Assembly (NCBI GenBank): GCA_911728435.2
Contig: OU452202.1
Span: 6,303,135 to 6,367,134, forward strand
Length of the DNA stretch: 64,000 bases
Source of the DNA: Apoderus coryli
Lineage: Eukaryota; Arthropoda; Insecta; Coleoptera; Attelabidae
Direction: 5' to 3'
Part shown: positions 34,244 to 44,602 of the stretch, one piece after another
Layout: each line of letters starts with the position of its first letter
Position numbering within the stretch: the stretch's first letter is position 1
The notes under the pieces: model-generated
What the model saw: the letters and a program-made list of their open reading frames with translations, nothing else
Database searches by the model: none
Told to the model about the DNA's origin: nothing
Made by a program: the position numbers and the translations under genes

Positions 34244-35699
34244 TTTACGTGATTTGCATAAGCTTAAAAGTCACAATATAATCCTAACTTTACACAACTA
34301 GAATAAATATTCCATAGATATTAACTCCTTAAAAGGATAAATAGGACCTCTATGAAACGCTTAAAAATTAACAAAATAATAATAAAAATTATGAAATTCC
34401 CAAAAAAATAGAAGCACGGTTTCATATAAACGCCAATTATGAAAAAGTAAACAAAAATTCTAAAAAAAAAACAAAAATTACTCTAAAATATTCAAAAGCT
34501 TTACAACACTTGTTGGGATTTTGTCGTATTCTGTATGAATACCATATATCACTTTTTGTATAAGTGTCCATATATATTCCGACTGAACCGGATATCTTGC
34601 GGATACCACATGAAAAAACTTGAACAATATATCGAATGCTTTCTTGCCACTTGAAAATTGGTACCTAACAGTATCCACTACCACAAAAAAGGTTTGAGGT
34701 TCCTTGATATTTTCGGCAACTACTAATAAGTATGGTTGAACACTTTGTTTTTTAGCTGCCGCCCTTTCACGTATTGTATCAACCACACTGTTAATTTCTG
34801 CAGCACTCTAAAACATAAAAATCACAACGCAATTTTACATAATATATAATAACAAATGAGCAGAAAGTAAGAACTACATTTGAATTTTGATTGATATTAG
34901 TAGTAAAAGTGTTATACCGGGTGTTGCAGAACAAATGCAAACCATTTTAAGGGGTGATTCCTTATTGGAAATAAAGGGTAGTTTGTCTTATAAATGTCAC
35001 TTCAAAACTTCACCTTCACCTTATGGAGTTATCGGACCGCAAAAATCGCGTAAAATTTCAGTTTTTAATTTTTTTTAAATTAAAGAAAAACAAGAGAATG
35101 CTAGAGGTGAGTTATCAGTATATAAACTATACCTTTGCTTGCACTATTAAACCTTCCTGAGCTTCTAAAGTGGAAAATTTCCACACTTCCTTTGCTTCCT
35201 TGTTTACTACACGTCCTTTTGGTGGAATTAAATAAGGAATTAAACACAATTCTGCGACAAATCTACCGTCTGAAAAAGAAAACAAATTTAGAATTATTTT
35301 TTAAATCAAAATGTCTAAATATCGTAGAATTATGATTTAATAATCATCACTGGAAAAGGATTTATGTTATACAATATACCTGCATATTACTAGACTCACC
35401 TTCATTAGATATGGTACTTAAACTGTCGATTTCAGTCAATGTCGATTGATTGGTTATATTGCCAATTCGATTAAAAATTAATTTTTCTACAAACTTAGCC
35501 CACTTCTGATACAATGCCAGAACCGAATCTGGATACAGGGATTCAAAATCAGATGTAATCTGAAATGTAAAAACTATATAAATATAGAATTTTTATTTTA
35601 TTACTATTGGCTTTATTTACTAAATTTATAACTATTCTTATTAAGTGACAGTCAAATGCAGTAACTAACAATATTATGTAATCACGGCGTTTGCACCAC

Positions 35700-35800
35700 A
35701 AAATACTTAAGTATACAATATGTTTAAATAAAAAAATCATGTCAGACATGTTTCGAGACAAATAAGCCTAATCATCAGTGACACAGGTACATCAAATAAT
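35700..35800 (-). repeat. Family A hammerhead element fragment in intron 6 region
   Basis: Carries the ATGTTTAAATAAAAAAATCA stretch before the hammerhead motif at 35739-35784 and no protein coding. It lies between exons 5 and 6 of the accessory gene, on the same strand. Confidence 0.55.
35739..35784 (-). ncRNA. Hammerhead-like ribozyme motif, family A
   Basis: Minus strand: GUGUCA, CUGAUGA, UU-AGGC-UUAUUU-GUCU-C, GAAAC, AU, GUC, UGACAU. Stem I is 6 bp (one G-U), stem II is 4 bp with an unpaired UU opposite C, and the cleavage triplet is the canonical GUC. It has the longest stem I of the family A copies but a weak stem II. Confidence 0.55.
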
Positions 35801-36431
35801 CCGTGTTTAAAATTGAAAATAGAATATATTCACCCTTTGAAAAAAAAATAGAGAGGGTTAAGAAATCATTAAAAACTAAGACAATTATTAACTTCGTCGT
35901 TCATATCATGACAGCTCTGCCATGATATAGTAAGTTATAGTTTATTTCAGAAAGAATAACTATATAGGTATGATGTATGATTGCGACATAAGCAAAAATC
36001 TGAATACATACAAAAAGGCATGGCGTTGAAGTAATATATTGAAATTCTGAATTCTGAGTATAGGTATAGATAAAAACTGCAATGTGTATAGAAGTCATCA
36101 AAATAAACAACACGCTCAAATAAGTATACCTTGACTTTCATTTGTTACAAAATTTGTCTGAGACCGTCATCTTTAACTTAAAAAATAATAATAAATTTTT
36201 AGGAAATAGTCCATACTGTGGATGTCCAATTACTCGGAAAGCGACAGCATTTTTTTTCCGAATAATAGATAATAAATATTTTAGAAATAAAACACACGTG
36301 AGAATCAAAGTCAAATCCACATATAATATAAATATATTACGGATCTACTTTGAGTTGATATGGATAATATCCACGAATTAAATTATAAATATGTTCAAAA
36401 TAATTGTCTTCAAACTTTAATGCTAGAGACA

Positions 36432-36555
36432 CATAAGAACAATTAAAATTTAAGAATTAATTCTAACCAATCAGAGCAGTATAGCATTTGTTTATATACC
36501 GTACTGCATTCTGATTGATTAAAATAAATTCTTAAATTTTAATTTTTCTTATGTA
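36432..36555. repeat. Hairpin MITE in an intron
   Basis: CATAAGAACAATTAAAATTT then AAGAATTAATTCTAACCAAT and CAGAGCAGTA are reversed after a 17-bp loop, ending ATTTTTCTTATG. Arms are about 50 bp. Lies between exons 5 and 6 of the CACTA accessory gene. Confidence 0.75.
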
Positions 36556-37456
36556 GTATGCCTAGCATAACACAAGGAGACAACTTTGAACATATATTAT
36601 TACTTTTGTTGGACAGGACCATCTTAGACACATTTTGTAATAAATACAAATATTTAATGTACTTATTTCAAAATGTTGATTTTTATGCATGGTTAAAAAA
36701 AGATCAACCTAAGGTCAATCTCTAGTTTGATATATACCATACCAGAAATTCAGCACGTAGAGTATACAATATTGGCCAATATTCCATAAATTGGTCGATG
36801 GAACTAGTCCTGGTCTTTCTTCGTATACTAAATGTCTTCTTCCACTTGTCGAGAACCTCTGTCCAAGGTTCGGTGTTTATTTTTAGCCATGAGATATCAT
36901 TATCGATGTCCGTTTCTACAAGTGCAAGTCAGGATTAATACATTTTGATTTTTGTATGTGAGATATATAATAATCACCATAGCCTCTTTCAACTTTTCAA
37001 AAAATGAAATTATGAACCTTAGTGCATGCATTTATTGGTTGTATAACCTAATTTTAACAAATTGGCCTTGAAAACACATGCCAAGTTTCATAACAAATTC
37101 CTGTTTTGAAAAGTTGAAAATGATTTGGTTACATTGTTTTACCTGTTTTATCACTGACTACATTTGGATCTTTGTTTTCATCATTAATCTCGGAAGTATA
37201 GTTAATTTTCCGTTTTTTTCTTAACGGAGTAGCCTCATCGAACCTTTTAACTACGTTACGCACTTTATTTACCAATCTACCTTGTTGGTAAACAGATTGT
37301 GAGCTTGTTCCACCTCTCTTACGTGCAGAACAAAAATATTCCGCTGCATTCTCATTTGGGAATAATTCTACGATTTTTTGCGTTACAATAATATTTTATA
37401 TAAGGATAAGTGAGATATATATCATATTATAACTTGATAATATACAATTTAATAGT

Positions 37457-37580
37457 AATATTGGAAAACTCGTTTTACCACTTCACCAAAACACTTTTTT
37501 AAATTTCAATACGTGTTTAGCCACTACGAAACAAATTTAACAACGTGTTTTGGTGAAGTGAAGACTTTTTCAATATTACT
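37457..37580. repeat. Hairpin MITE in an intron
   Basis: TAATATTGGAAAACTCG, CCACTTCACCAAAACAC and AAATTT are reversed after about 25 bp (GTGTTTTGGTGAAGTG, TTTTTCAATATTA). Lies just upstream of exon 4 of the accessory gene. Confidence 0.7.
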
Positions 37581-37725
37581 CTACGATAAAGCTTCTACTC
37601 ATCGACTAAAATTCATGTTTAAAATAAACTAGAATTAAATATAAATATAAATATAAATCAACCGACGCGACGTCTACTCCACAAAAGCATTTATGTATAT
37701 GTCAAATCGTGATCGGGATATAAGT

Positions 37726-37764
37726 GCTAGACATGTTTCGGAATATCATTCCATCATCAGTGGC
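37726..37764 (-). ncRNA. Hammerhead-like motif, family A, left arm
   Basis: Minus strand: GCCA, CUGAUGA, U, GGAAU-GAU-AUUCC, GAAAC, AU, GUC, UAGC. Stem II is a perfect 5 bp. Stem I has one A-C mismatch. The same sequence recurs in the right arm at 38086-38124. Confidence 0.5.
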
Positions 37765-38085
37765 TCAATATACATAGTTACGCAATATATATAACAATTA
37801 AAGTCAAACTGGGCATGGAATTCAAACATCTATACACATCCTGTGGAAATGTTTAATAATGTAATATACTAAACATTTTTAAAATTAAAACAAATTATTC
37901 AATGAATTTAAGAATAGGTATTGAAAATTTTTTTCGTAATTCAATGAATAACATGTTTTAATTTTCAAAATTTTTAGTACATTACATTCTAAAACATTTC
38001 CACATAATGTCTGTATATATATGATTGAATTCCATGCCCAGCTTGACTTTAATTGTTATATATATTGCCTAACTATGTATATTGA

Positions 38086-38124
38086 GCCACTGATGATGGA
38101 ATGATATTCCGAAACATGTCTAGC
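38086..38124 (+). ncRNA. Hammerhead-like motif, family A, right arm
   Basis: Identical core to the left-arm copy on the opposite strand: GCCA, CUGAUGA, U, GGAAU-GAU-AUUCC, GAAAC, AU, GUC, UAGC. Confidence 0.5.
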
Positions 38125-38147
38125 ACTTATATCCCGATCACGATTTG

Positions 38148-38201
<54 letters not shown>

Positions 38202-38815
38202 CTTTTCTGGAGTAGTCGTCGTTTGATTTATATATACACTCAACTCCTCTCCGTAATGAATTACTTCAGAAATTAGAATTGGCAGTGCTTGGAGTCGATT
38301 TCTTTTTGTCTTTCGCAAGAGTTGTGTTACCTATCGGGGTACACAATGTGAATGGATAATGAAAACAAATAATTATTATTCGACATTGGATATAAAAATA
38401 GTAGTTGACGTATAGAGATAGATAGAGAAAGATAAGTTGGTATTTCTTACTATTTTATAATATGATGGTATATGTGTCGCACGATTATTTCCACTAGCCT
38501 CTTGCTATGAGTATCGTTTAGGACGTTATTTTGTTCATAATAATTTAAAACAGCTTTGCCCATGGGTGAATTTTCCAGAATACTTCTTAAATCAAACTCA
38601 GGATAACTGGAAGTATTCAGAATATCCGATATAGATATGTCGAAAAGCTGATCGCTCTGATTATCAACATATTCAATTTCAGTGACTGTGCTGGCCACAG
38701 ACGTAGAAGGTGATGACAGTCCTCCTACATCGGTATTCAGTTCATTAATTTCCTAAAAAATACAAATGTTGCTCGTTTTATAGGAAGCAGATCTGTTAAG
38801 ATAAGAGATAACCAT

Positions 38816-39226
38816 ACAGGGTGATTGCGGGTCGATGGTACATGAAAAGTTTTGGAAAAAGTAAGCATAAGATTGTTTTGAATATGTAAGTGGTTACTTA
38901 GGTCAACCTACTCTATCAGTCTATAATATTGCCATATTTGTAAGATTTTGAATATTTTGTTTTAACCCTTCCCTATACCTATCTTCAACTATTTTTGAAT
39001 AAATAATTTATTTTGAATTTTGTGACCCAAAACAGATCTCCGAAAAATATTCGTCATTTCGTCATCTGAATGAAGACAACCCCAAAATTTTAAAGGACAT
39101 CTAAGGAAAGTCAACTATCTTGACAGATTGACCCATGAGATTACAGGGTAGTCGCAAGTTACTGTAGTAGGATCTACTACTAAAAATAGAAACAAGTCAA
39201 GTTTATGAAATGGAACACCCTGTATA
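38816..39226. mobile_element. MITE-like element with acagggtg ends
   Basis: Starts ATACAGGGTGATTGCGG and ends GGAACACCCTGTATATT, in the intron between exons 2 and 3 of the CACTA accessory gene. The ends are only about 10 bp of inverted repeat. No coding content. Confidence 0.45.
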
Positions 39227-39515
39227 TTATTTAATATTCTGAAGGACAAACAAATTGCGTTTCAAATAATATGGCATGTTCCTATCCCTGAATAGAAATA
39301 TTTCTGAAATGAAAGCAAGTTTATAGAAAAATTGGATTATTTTGATATATTTTAAGTAGGTAACACGACAACATTTCACAATAAGCCCATCAGGCTGCAC
39401 TGAAACCGGGGACTCATGTCGCACGGACCCTTATACAAAAAAAAAGTAGGTAACAAGTCACATTTAAAATCTAACTATTAAATCGATTTTTTTTTATTAA
39501 CGAAGAAAACGTCTT

Positions 39516-39816
39516 GAGAATAATTACTCGAATGAAGTTTTAATGAACTTGTATATTATACATTGGTAACGTGACAAAATTGTAGAAAAATCAAGCAAAA
39601 AAAGTTAATGAAACGTATCTTTATTAACAGTGTTAAAAAAACATTAAGTTTTCTTTATCTTCGCTAAATATCGCTTTTTGTTCAGTTTTCACCCTTTATT
39701 CAGAAATTATTTTGTAATCGTGCAAATTTCCTCATGTTCATTGGTTAATGTTGTCACATTTCCAACAAATAATAAATACATAAGTTCAATAAAACTTAAT
39801 TTGAGTAATTATTTTC
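39516..39816. mobile_element. MITE with ~65-bp inverted ends
   Basis: GAGAATAATTACTCGAATGA, AGTTTTAATGAACTTGTAT and ACGTGACAAA are matched, reversed and diverged, by GTTGTCACATTTCC, ATAAGTTCAATAAAACTT and GAGTAATTATTTTC. About 300 bp, in the same intron as the MITE at 38816. Confidence 0.65.
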
Positions 39817-41312
39817 TTCTATTTTAATCAATTTCACGACAATTTTCGTCAATAAACAACAAACTTTTTATTTGCTATGAACGAAATGTGAGGTTATTCT
39901 AATGTTTCGTGACGTTTAATGACATTTCATTGCTACATAATTATATAATACACCTACCAAAATAATAAAAATTTTCTAAAAACTTGCTTTTAATCGAAAA
40001 CTTTTTTTGCGAAAAACAGAAGCTTTTATCAAAGTGAATTTTTAGCCTATTATTTGTTCTCGTGGGACATACTGTATACAAAGCATGTTTTTGTTTAACA
40101 CTTTAAGTAAGTAGGTAGATATAATTTTATTACATAGCGATAACATTAAAAAATTTCAACATACCAAATAACTCCGAATTTTCTGTCGCAGTCTTACTCT
40201 CGCGCCAACAGAAGGAACCAATTCTTTTAGGAAGTTTTCGTTTAAGTCTTACAAAATATCCGGCGTAATATCATTGTCTTAAAAAAAGAAGTATGTACTT
40301 CATTACTTTACCAGCTAGGTACCTCTAAGTATAGTTAGTTTTACGAAAACAATATAATAGAAATCAAAAAGCGGGGGACGCGGAACCAAGCCGGTACTTT
40401 GCACCCTTCGCACTTGCTAATAAAATTCAATACTAATATTAATATTATTTTCTATCATATTAATATTATACCACCATGCCTTTTTAATATAAAATATATC
40501 AAAAATTATTTAGAAAAAGAAATCGTATTGTAGGTAGGTACTTACCCAAGAATCTCGAGATAATTTCTTCTGTACAATTCCAAGCTCTCAGAAGTGCCTC
40601 CATAAGTATTATAGGTATATGGATAATTAGTTTATTATAATCCAATTTAACACAAACACTTGCACTTACTACACAAAATATCCAGGGTAATAAAATATAA
40701 AAATCTCACTCTAAAACACCTGTAATCCCTAAACTTGTAACCTGTGACCTATGACCTGTGACTACGAACTGCGAATCGCAAATCGAAACGCAAGGAATAA
40801 AGCCGCCGAAACCAAAATATTGTAAAGTCCCGATAATGACGTCACTGCATTAGTTTCAATTTGAAAATATTTTAGGATCAAAATGTACAGGTATCGTCAG
40901 TGTGACAATAAATTTGCTTTTATCTGGTCAGATTGAACACAATTTTTCAATTTATCGTTGAATTGACTTTATTTTTTAATGATAGCCATATGCTCAATTT
41001 GACCATTTAATATTTTCATTTAAATATTATGATGTGATTGAATTGAACTTAATATATGATTGATCAGTGACTATAACGCTGTGTTTGTTCAGATAATATC
41101 TAAGCGGTAAAATGAAACTTAGTGTCGTCTATTTGATGTTATTTTTTTGAACATACTGGTATTATCATTTTTGACTATAGACTTTTTTGTGTGTATATGT
41201 AATATATGTATATATGGAGACTATTAGTTTCATGAAAAAAAAATTTTTTTTAATTTCACCGGAAATACTTGTTTTTGGTCATTTTATACATAAATAAGTA
41301 GTTTTAAAAAAA

Positions 41313-41361
41313 TGTCTGTCTGTCTGTCTGTCAGTCTGTCTGTCTGTCTGTCTGTCTGTCT
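41313..41361. repeat. (TGTC)n microsatellite
   Basis: About twelve TGTC units with one CAGT interruption inside repeat R2. Copy 1 keeps only GACAGACA here, so the tract has expanded or contracted between copies. Confidence 0.9.
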
Positions 41362-41591
41362 GTATGCACGAAAACGCAAAAACCGCTTAACAGATTTTAA
41401 CGAAATTTGGTACAAAAATACTATTGGACATGGCAAGGAGCTGATTAGATTTTGTGAAACATTGAGCGTAGGCAAGGGGTTTAAAAGAGGGTTCAAAAAT
41501 TAAAAAAATTCATAGTTCTTAAACTTATCCGAAATACTGCATAATTTTTTACGCATTTAATTGAATATAACCTAAAATATTAGACCACATT

Positions 41592-42260
41592 GGCGTTCGA
41601 AAATAGTGTAAAATGGGGTAAAAAATATTTTTAAAAAACGTACTTCTTAAACAGAGCAGAAATATTAACTAATTATTTATAGCTTTAATAGAATATAACC
41701 TATAAAATGTGTCATAAATAACTTACTTTCATAGGCGTTCGTAAATAGTGGAAAAGGGGTCAAAACATAAAAAATATATATTTCCTAAGCTTATTCGAAA
41801 TATGGAATAATTTTTCATAGTTGTGATAGAATATAACCTAAAAAATGTTACATAAAAGAATTAGTTCACACAGGCGTTCGAAAATAGTCTTAAAAAAAGG
41901 GTCAAAAACGAAAAAAAAATGTTTCCCAAATATACCAGGAAAATTGACTAATTATATATAGCTTTGATATAAGATAACCTAAAAAATGCAGCATAAAATT
42001 TTTATTTACATAGGCGTTCGTAAATAGTAAAAAAAGGGGTAAAATGAAAAAAAAATTAAAATGTAATAAATTTTATATTTAACTAATTGAATTGGTGTTA
42101 AAAATACACGAGAAAAATTAATGTTCCATAGGCGTCCGTGAAAATTCTCTAAAAGGGTCAGAAAAAATTTGTATCCGTGATAACTCAAAAACCACTTAAC
42201 GGATAACCTACAACATGCAGCATAACAATTTTGTTTACATAGGCGTTCGTAAATAGTAAA
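41592..42260. repeat. Minisatellite-like units inside R2
   Basis: GGCGTTCG (or GGCGTCCG) occurs at 41592, 41734, 41873, 42013, 42131 and 42242, giving periods of 142, 139, 140, 118 and 111 bp. Each unit carries AAATAG...GGGGT/AGGGTCA AAA text and a GATAGAATATAACCT-like block. The units are diverged, so amplification is old. Confidence 0.7.
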
Positions 42261-42647
42261 AAAGGGGTCAAAATAAATTTTATAATAAAACTAAAAAAAA
42301 TCAATTATTTTGCGTACAAGAACTTGGCCTAGATCTGAAATATAAAATATCTGCGTATAAATAGTGCCTCCAAAGAGAAGAAAAAGGCACAAAACCCGAT
42401 ACTTAAAAAAAATAGCTGATGTCTAAAACAAAACAAAAATTTATTAAATTTATATAAATGACAAAAAGGTCATAAATTATTACTTTTACACTTAAATATG
42501 GAGAGCTATTCGTGCCTCGGGGGCAACAGTTTATTTTGTAAGAAAACTAAAAACTTGTATTTTCTTTTAACTTGATAAACAGTTATTTGGACATAGGTTT
42601 AATAATAAAATAAACTAAAATCACCGAAATTGTTTGATTTTCCAAGC

Positions 42648-42666
42648 TTGGGAATTAATGGGTTAA
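42648..42666. repeat. piggyBac-like right terminus
   Basis: TTGGGAATTAATGGGTTAA is the near-exact inverse of the piggyBac left end at 29308-29325, including the TTAA target. It may be the right end of that element, displaced by nested insertions, or belong to another copy. Confidence 0.5.
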
Positions 42667-42699
42667 AAAAGAATTGAGTTGCCTCCGTGCAAATAAAAC

Positions 42700-43822
42700 T
42701 ATAAACAATTCAAAATTAGTTTCACTTTATCCTTTCATAGATAGCAAAGGAAGTTTGCGTGTTGGTGGGAGGCTGCATAATTAAAGTCTTTCATTTAATC
42801 AAAAGCATCCAATCATTCTCCCAAAAAATAGTCACATAACAAAATTTATTATTTTGCGTGAACACGAGAGACTTCTTCACACAGGTTCAACACAGTTATT
42901 AAGCAGTCTTGGAGAAAAATTTTGGATTATAAGTGTTATTCGAGAAATTAGAAAAATCACTCATAAGTGTATTACTTGTTTTAAATTAAAGGCACAATGT
43001 GCAGAACAATTAATGGGATCTTTACCAGAAAATAGAGTAAAACAGTCTCGTCCATTCCAAAATGTAGGAGTAGATTTCTGCGGGCCATTTTTAATTAAAG
43101 AATCTAGATTAAGGAAATCTCGTTTAACAAAAGCTTATATTGTTTTATTTATATGCTTTTCAGTTAAAGCATTTAGAATTAATGTCAAACCTAACAACTG
43201 AAAATTTTTTAGCTTTTGTTATAGACGAGGAAAACCGTCTCAGATATATTGTGACAATGGCGGTACATTTATCGGTGCAAAGAATGAATTGAACGAAATT
43301 TATAATTTATTAGATAATGAGAAAAACAAAATTTTTAATTTTTCGAACGATGAAAAAATTAAATTTAATTTTATTCCTAGTCAATCACCAATATTTGGTG
43401 GACTCTGGGAAGCAGGAATAAAAACTACCAAATATCATTTAAAGCGCATAGTTGGTAATGGACAGCTAACTTATGAATAATTCAATTCTCTTATAATTCA
43501 AATAGAAGGAATTTTGATTTCTCGTCCATTAACCCCTATAAGTGATGATCCTTCAGATTTTAGTGTCTTGAGACCAGGACATTTCCTTATTGGTACCACA
43601 ATATCAAGTTTTCCAGAGCCAAATATAGTTTCTGTTGCGCAAAATAGATCATCATTTTGGAAATTGTGTACTCAAATGCAACAACATTTTTGGATCAAAT
43701 GGCATAAAGATTATATAACACAATTACAAAATAGACCAAAATGGTATCGTGATGTTCCTAATGATTTGTCGTTCTTTTTTGTAATTAATGGCAACTGCGA
43801 TTTATCAAATAACTCTCTGTGA
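42700..43822 (+). pseudogene. BEL/Pao retrotransposon pol: integrase and C-terminal region
   Basis: A single frame runs through the whole interval with internal stops near 42783, at 43199-43201 and at 43478-43480. In order it reads SLYPFIDSKGSLRVGGRLHN, QKHPIILPKNSHITKFII, the integrase zinc-binding HHCC region (HERLLHTG..., CITCFKLKAQ), VGVDFCGPF with the first catalytic Asp, IYCDNGGTFIGAKNE with the second, GGLWEAGIK with the catalytic Glu, and the Pao C-terminal block LRPGHFLIGTTI...QQHFWIKWHKDYI, broken here for length. Reverse transcriptase and protease are missing upstream. No LTR was identified. The frame survives despite three stops, so decay is mainly by point mutation. Confidence 0.85.
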
Positions 43823-44020
43823 TTAGGGAAAGCTTATATAAAGCACAAATCGCCACTTTCTTCAAGAGATTCACTACTGTTGTATTCGTAATTCATTTTT
43901 AATATTCTAAAGAAGTAGTACATGTTGAAGTGGAGTAGAATAATATATTCTTGAAATAAAAGTCTATATCCACACAATAAATTTTAATAGATTCCCCAAA
44001 AATCACATTCGTCAAAATTT

Positions 44021-44060
44021 ACCAAACTTGTTTCGAAGCACCAGGTCGCATCATCAGTTG
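44021..44060 (-). ncRNA. Degenerate hammerhead-like motif, family A
   Basis: Minus strand keeps CUGAUGA, U and CGAAAC, but stem II (GCGACCUGGUGCUUC) does not pair well, and AAGUU replaces AUGUC at the cleavage side. Probably inactive. Confidence 0.35.
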
Positions 44061-44570
44061 TTATCAAAACTTTTTACGAAAAGCTATATCTTATCATTAT
44101 TACATGTCTAATTGTTTAGGAAAATTCATCAACCCAGTGTGTGAAAATTTTTTTTAGATTATATAGTCATACAAATTTATTGAATTTTGGTTAAAACATT
44201 AAAATTGATTCTTAAAAAACTCTTCTTATTCATAATATGAGTTATGATAGTTATTGTACTTTTCTTTTTAGAAATCATTGAAAAATTAACTTAATTGTTG
44301 AACGAAGTTCTTAATTGATTGCATTCTCACAGCTGTGTGTGGGTTTTTCAATGATTTATAAAAAGAAAATTACAATAACTATCATAACTCATATTATGAA
44401 TAATTAGAGTTTTTTAAGAATGAAGTTTAATGTTTTACCCAAATTCAATAAATTTGTATGACTATATAATCTAAAAAATTTTTCACACAGTGGGTTGATG
44501 AATTTTCGTAAACAATTAGACATACATATAATAATGATAAGGATTTTTTGTAAAACAAATTTGATAACCA

Positions 44571-44602
44571 ATGATGATGCGTGCTGCGAAACATTTTTTT
44601 GG
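44571..44602 (+). ncRNA. Degenerate hammerhead-like motif, family A
   Basis: Plus strand AUGAUGA, UGCG, UGCUG, CGAAACA in the right arm. The first base of the CUGAUGA box is mutated and the GUC side is lost. Confidence 0.3.

Larger units (their letters stand above)
37655..38230. mobile_element. Fold-back element with a hammerhead-like motif in each arm (family A)
   Basis: The left arm (37655 to about 37900) is the reverse complement of the right arm (about 37940 to 38230). It runs from AAATCAACCGACG, TCTACTCC through GATCGGGATATAAGTGC, the hammerhead motif, CTCAATATACATAGTTA and AATTAAAGTCAAACTGGGCA to the centre near ATTCAATGAATTT. The right arm also carries an (AT)n run at 38150-38197. Both copies of the motif point outward. 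No protein is encoded. It sits in the intron before exon 4 of the CACTA accessory gene. Confidence 0.75.
34478..40603 (-). pseudogene. SAM-domain accessory gene of the CACTA-like element, eight exons
   Basis: Exons read by eye: 40603-40546, 40277-40165, 38752-38451, 37387-37143, 36915-36743, 35559-35400, 35269-35133, 34807-34478. The lengths (58, 113, 302, 245, 173, 160, 137, 330) sum to 506 codons and every junction keeps frame. The start is MEALLRAWNCTEEIISRFLD, then LKELVPSVGARVRLRQKI, a SAM-like helical domain. Exon 4 has QKIVELFPNENAAEYF; the last exon has YPVQSEYIWTLIQ and ends with TAA. Donors are GTAAGT, GTATG, GTAAG, GTAAAA, GTATG, GTGAG and GTATA. All acceptors are AG except that of exon 4, where AT stands. 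Exon 2 carries one TAA (after ITPDIL). Proteins of this layout accompany TNP2-like transposases in other animal elements; a role like plant TNPA is inference. Confidence 0.75.
30735..41193 (-). mobile_element. CACTA/EnSpm-like transposon, 10.46 kb, two genes
   Basis: The left end CACACAAAAAAATCTATGGT and right end, reverse-complemented, CACACAAAAAAGTCTATAGT form inverted repeats flanked by TA on both sides. Subterminal zones (30750-31350 and 40860-41160) are filled with short repeats built on CAATTTGA/GAATTGAA, as CACTA elements use for accessory-protein binding. Inside, both genes run leftward: an eight-exon SAM-domain gene (40603 to 34478) and a TNP2-like transposase gene (34243 to 32027). 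Each shows one nonsense codon, so the copy is nearly intact but probably inactive. Several MITEs and hammerhead elements lie in the introns. Confidence 0.75.
41207..42545. repeat. Dispersed repeat R2, copy 2 (inverted relative to copy 1)
   Basis: A 1.34-kb copy in one piece. It starts GGAGACTATTAGTTTCATG and contains GGAAATACTTGTTTTTGGTC, a (TGTC)n tract, CGCAAAAACCGCTTAACAG, about six GGCGTTCG units and the final GGAGAGCTATTCGTG, CTCGGGGGCAACAG block. Open frames over the (TGTC)n tract on both strands are artefacts of the repeat. No transposase; class unknown. Confidence 0.75.

Noticed and set aside
38127..38318. Short frame with an Ile-Tyr run on the minus strand
   Set aside because: It is the (AT)n tract in the right arm of the fold-back element.
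41284..41503. Open frames on both strands rich in Ser/Val/Cys/Leu or Asp/Arg/Gln/Thr
   Set aside because: They are translations of the (TGTC)n microsatellite.
41592..42260. CRISPR-like array because of regular repeats
   Set aside because: Units are more than 100 bp, diverged and without unique spacers of constant length. The context is eukaryotic.
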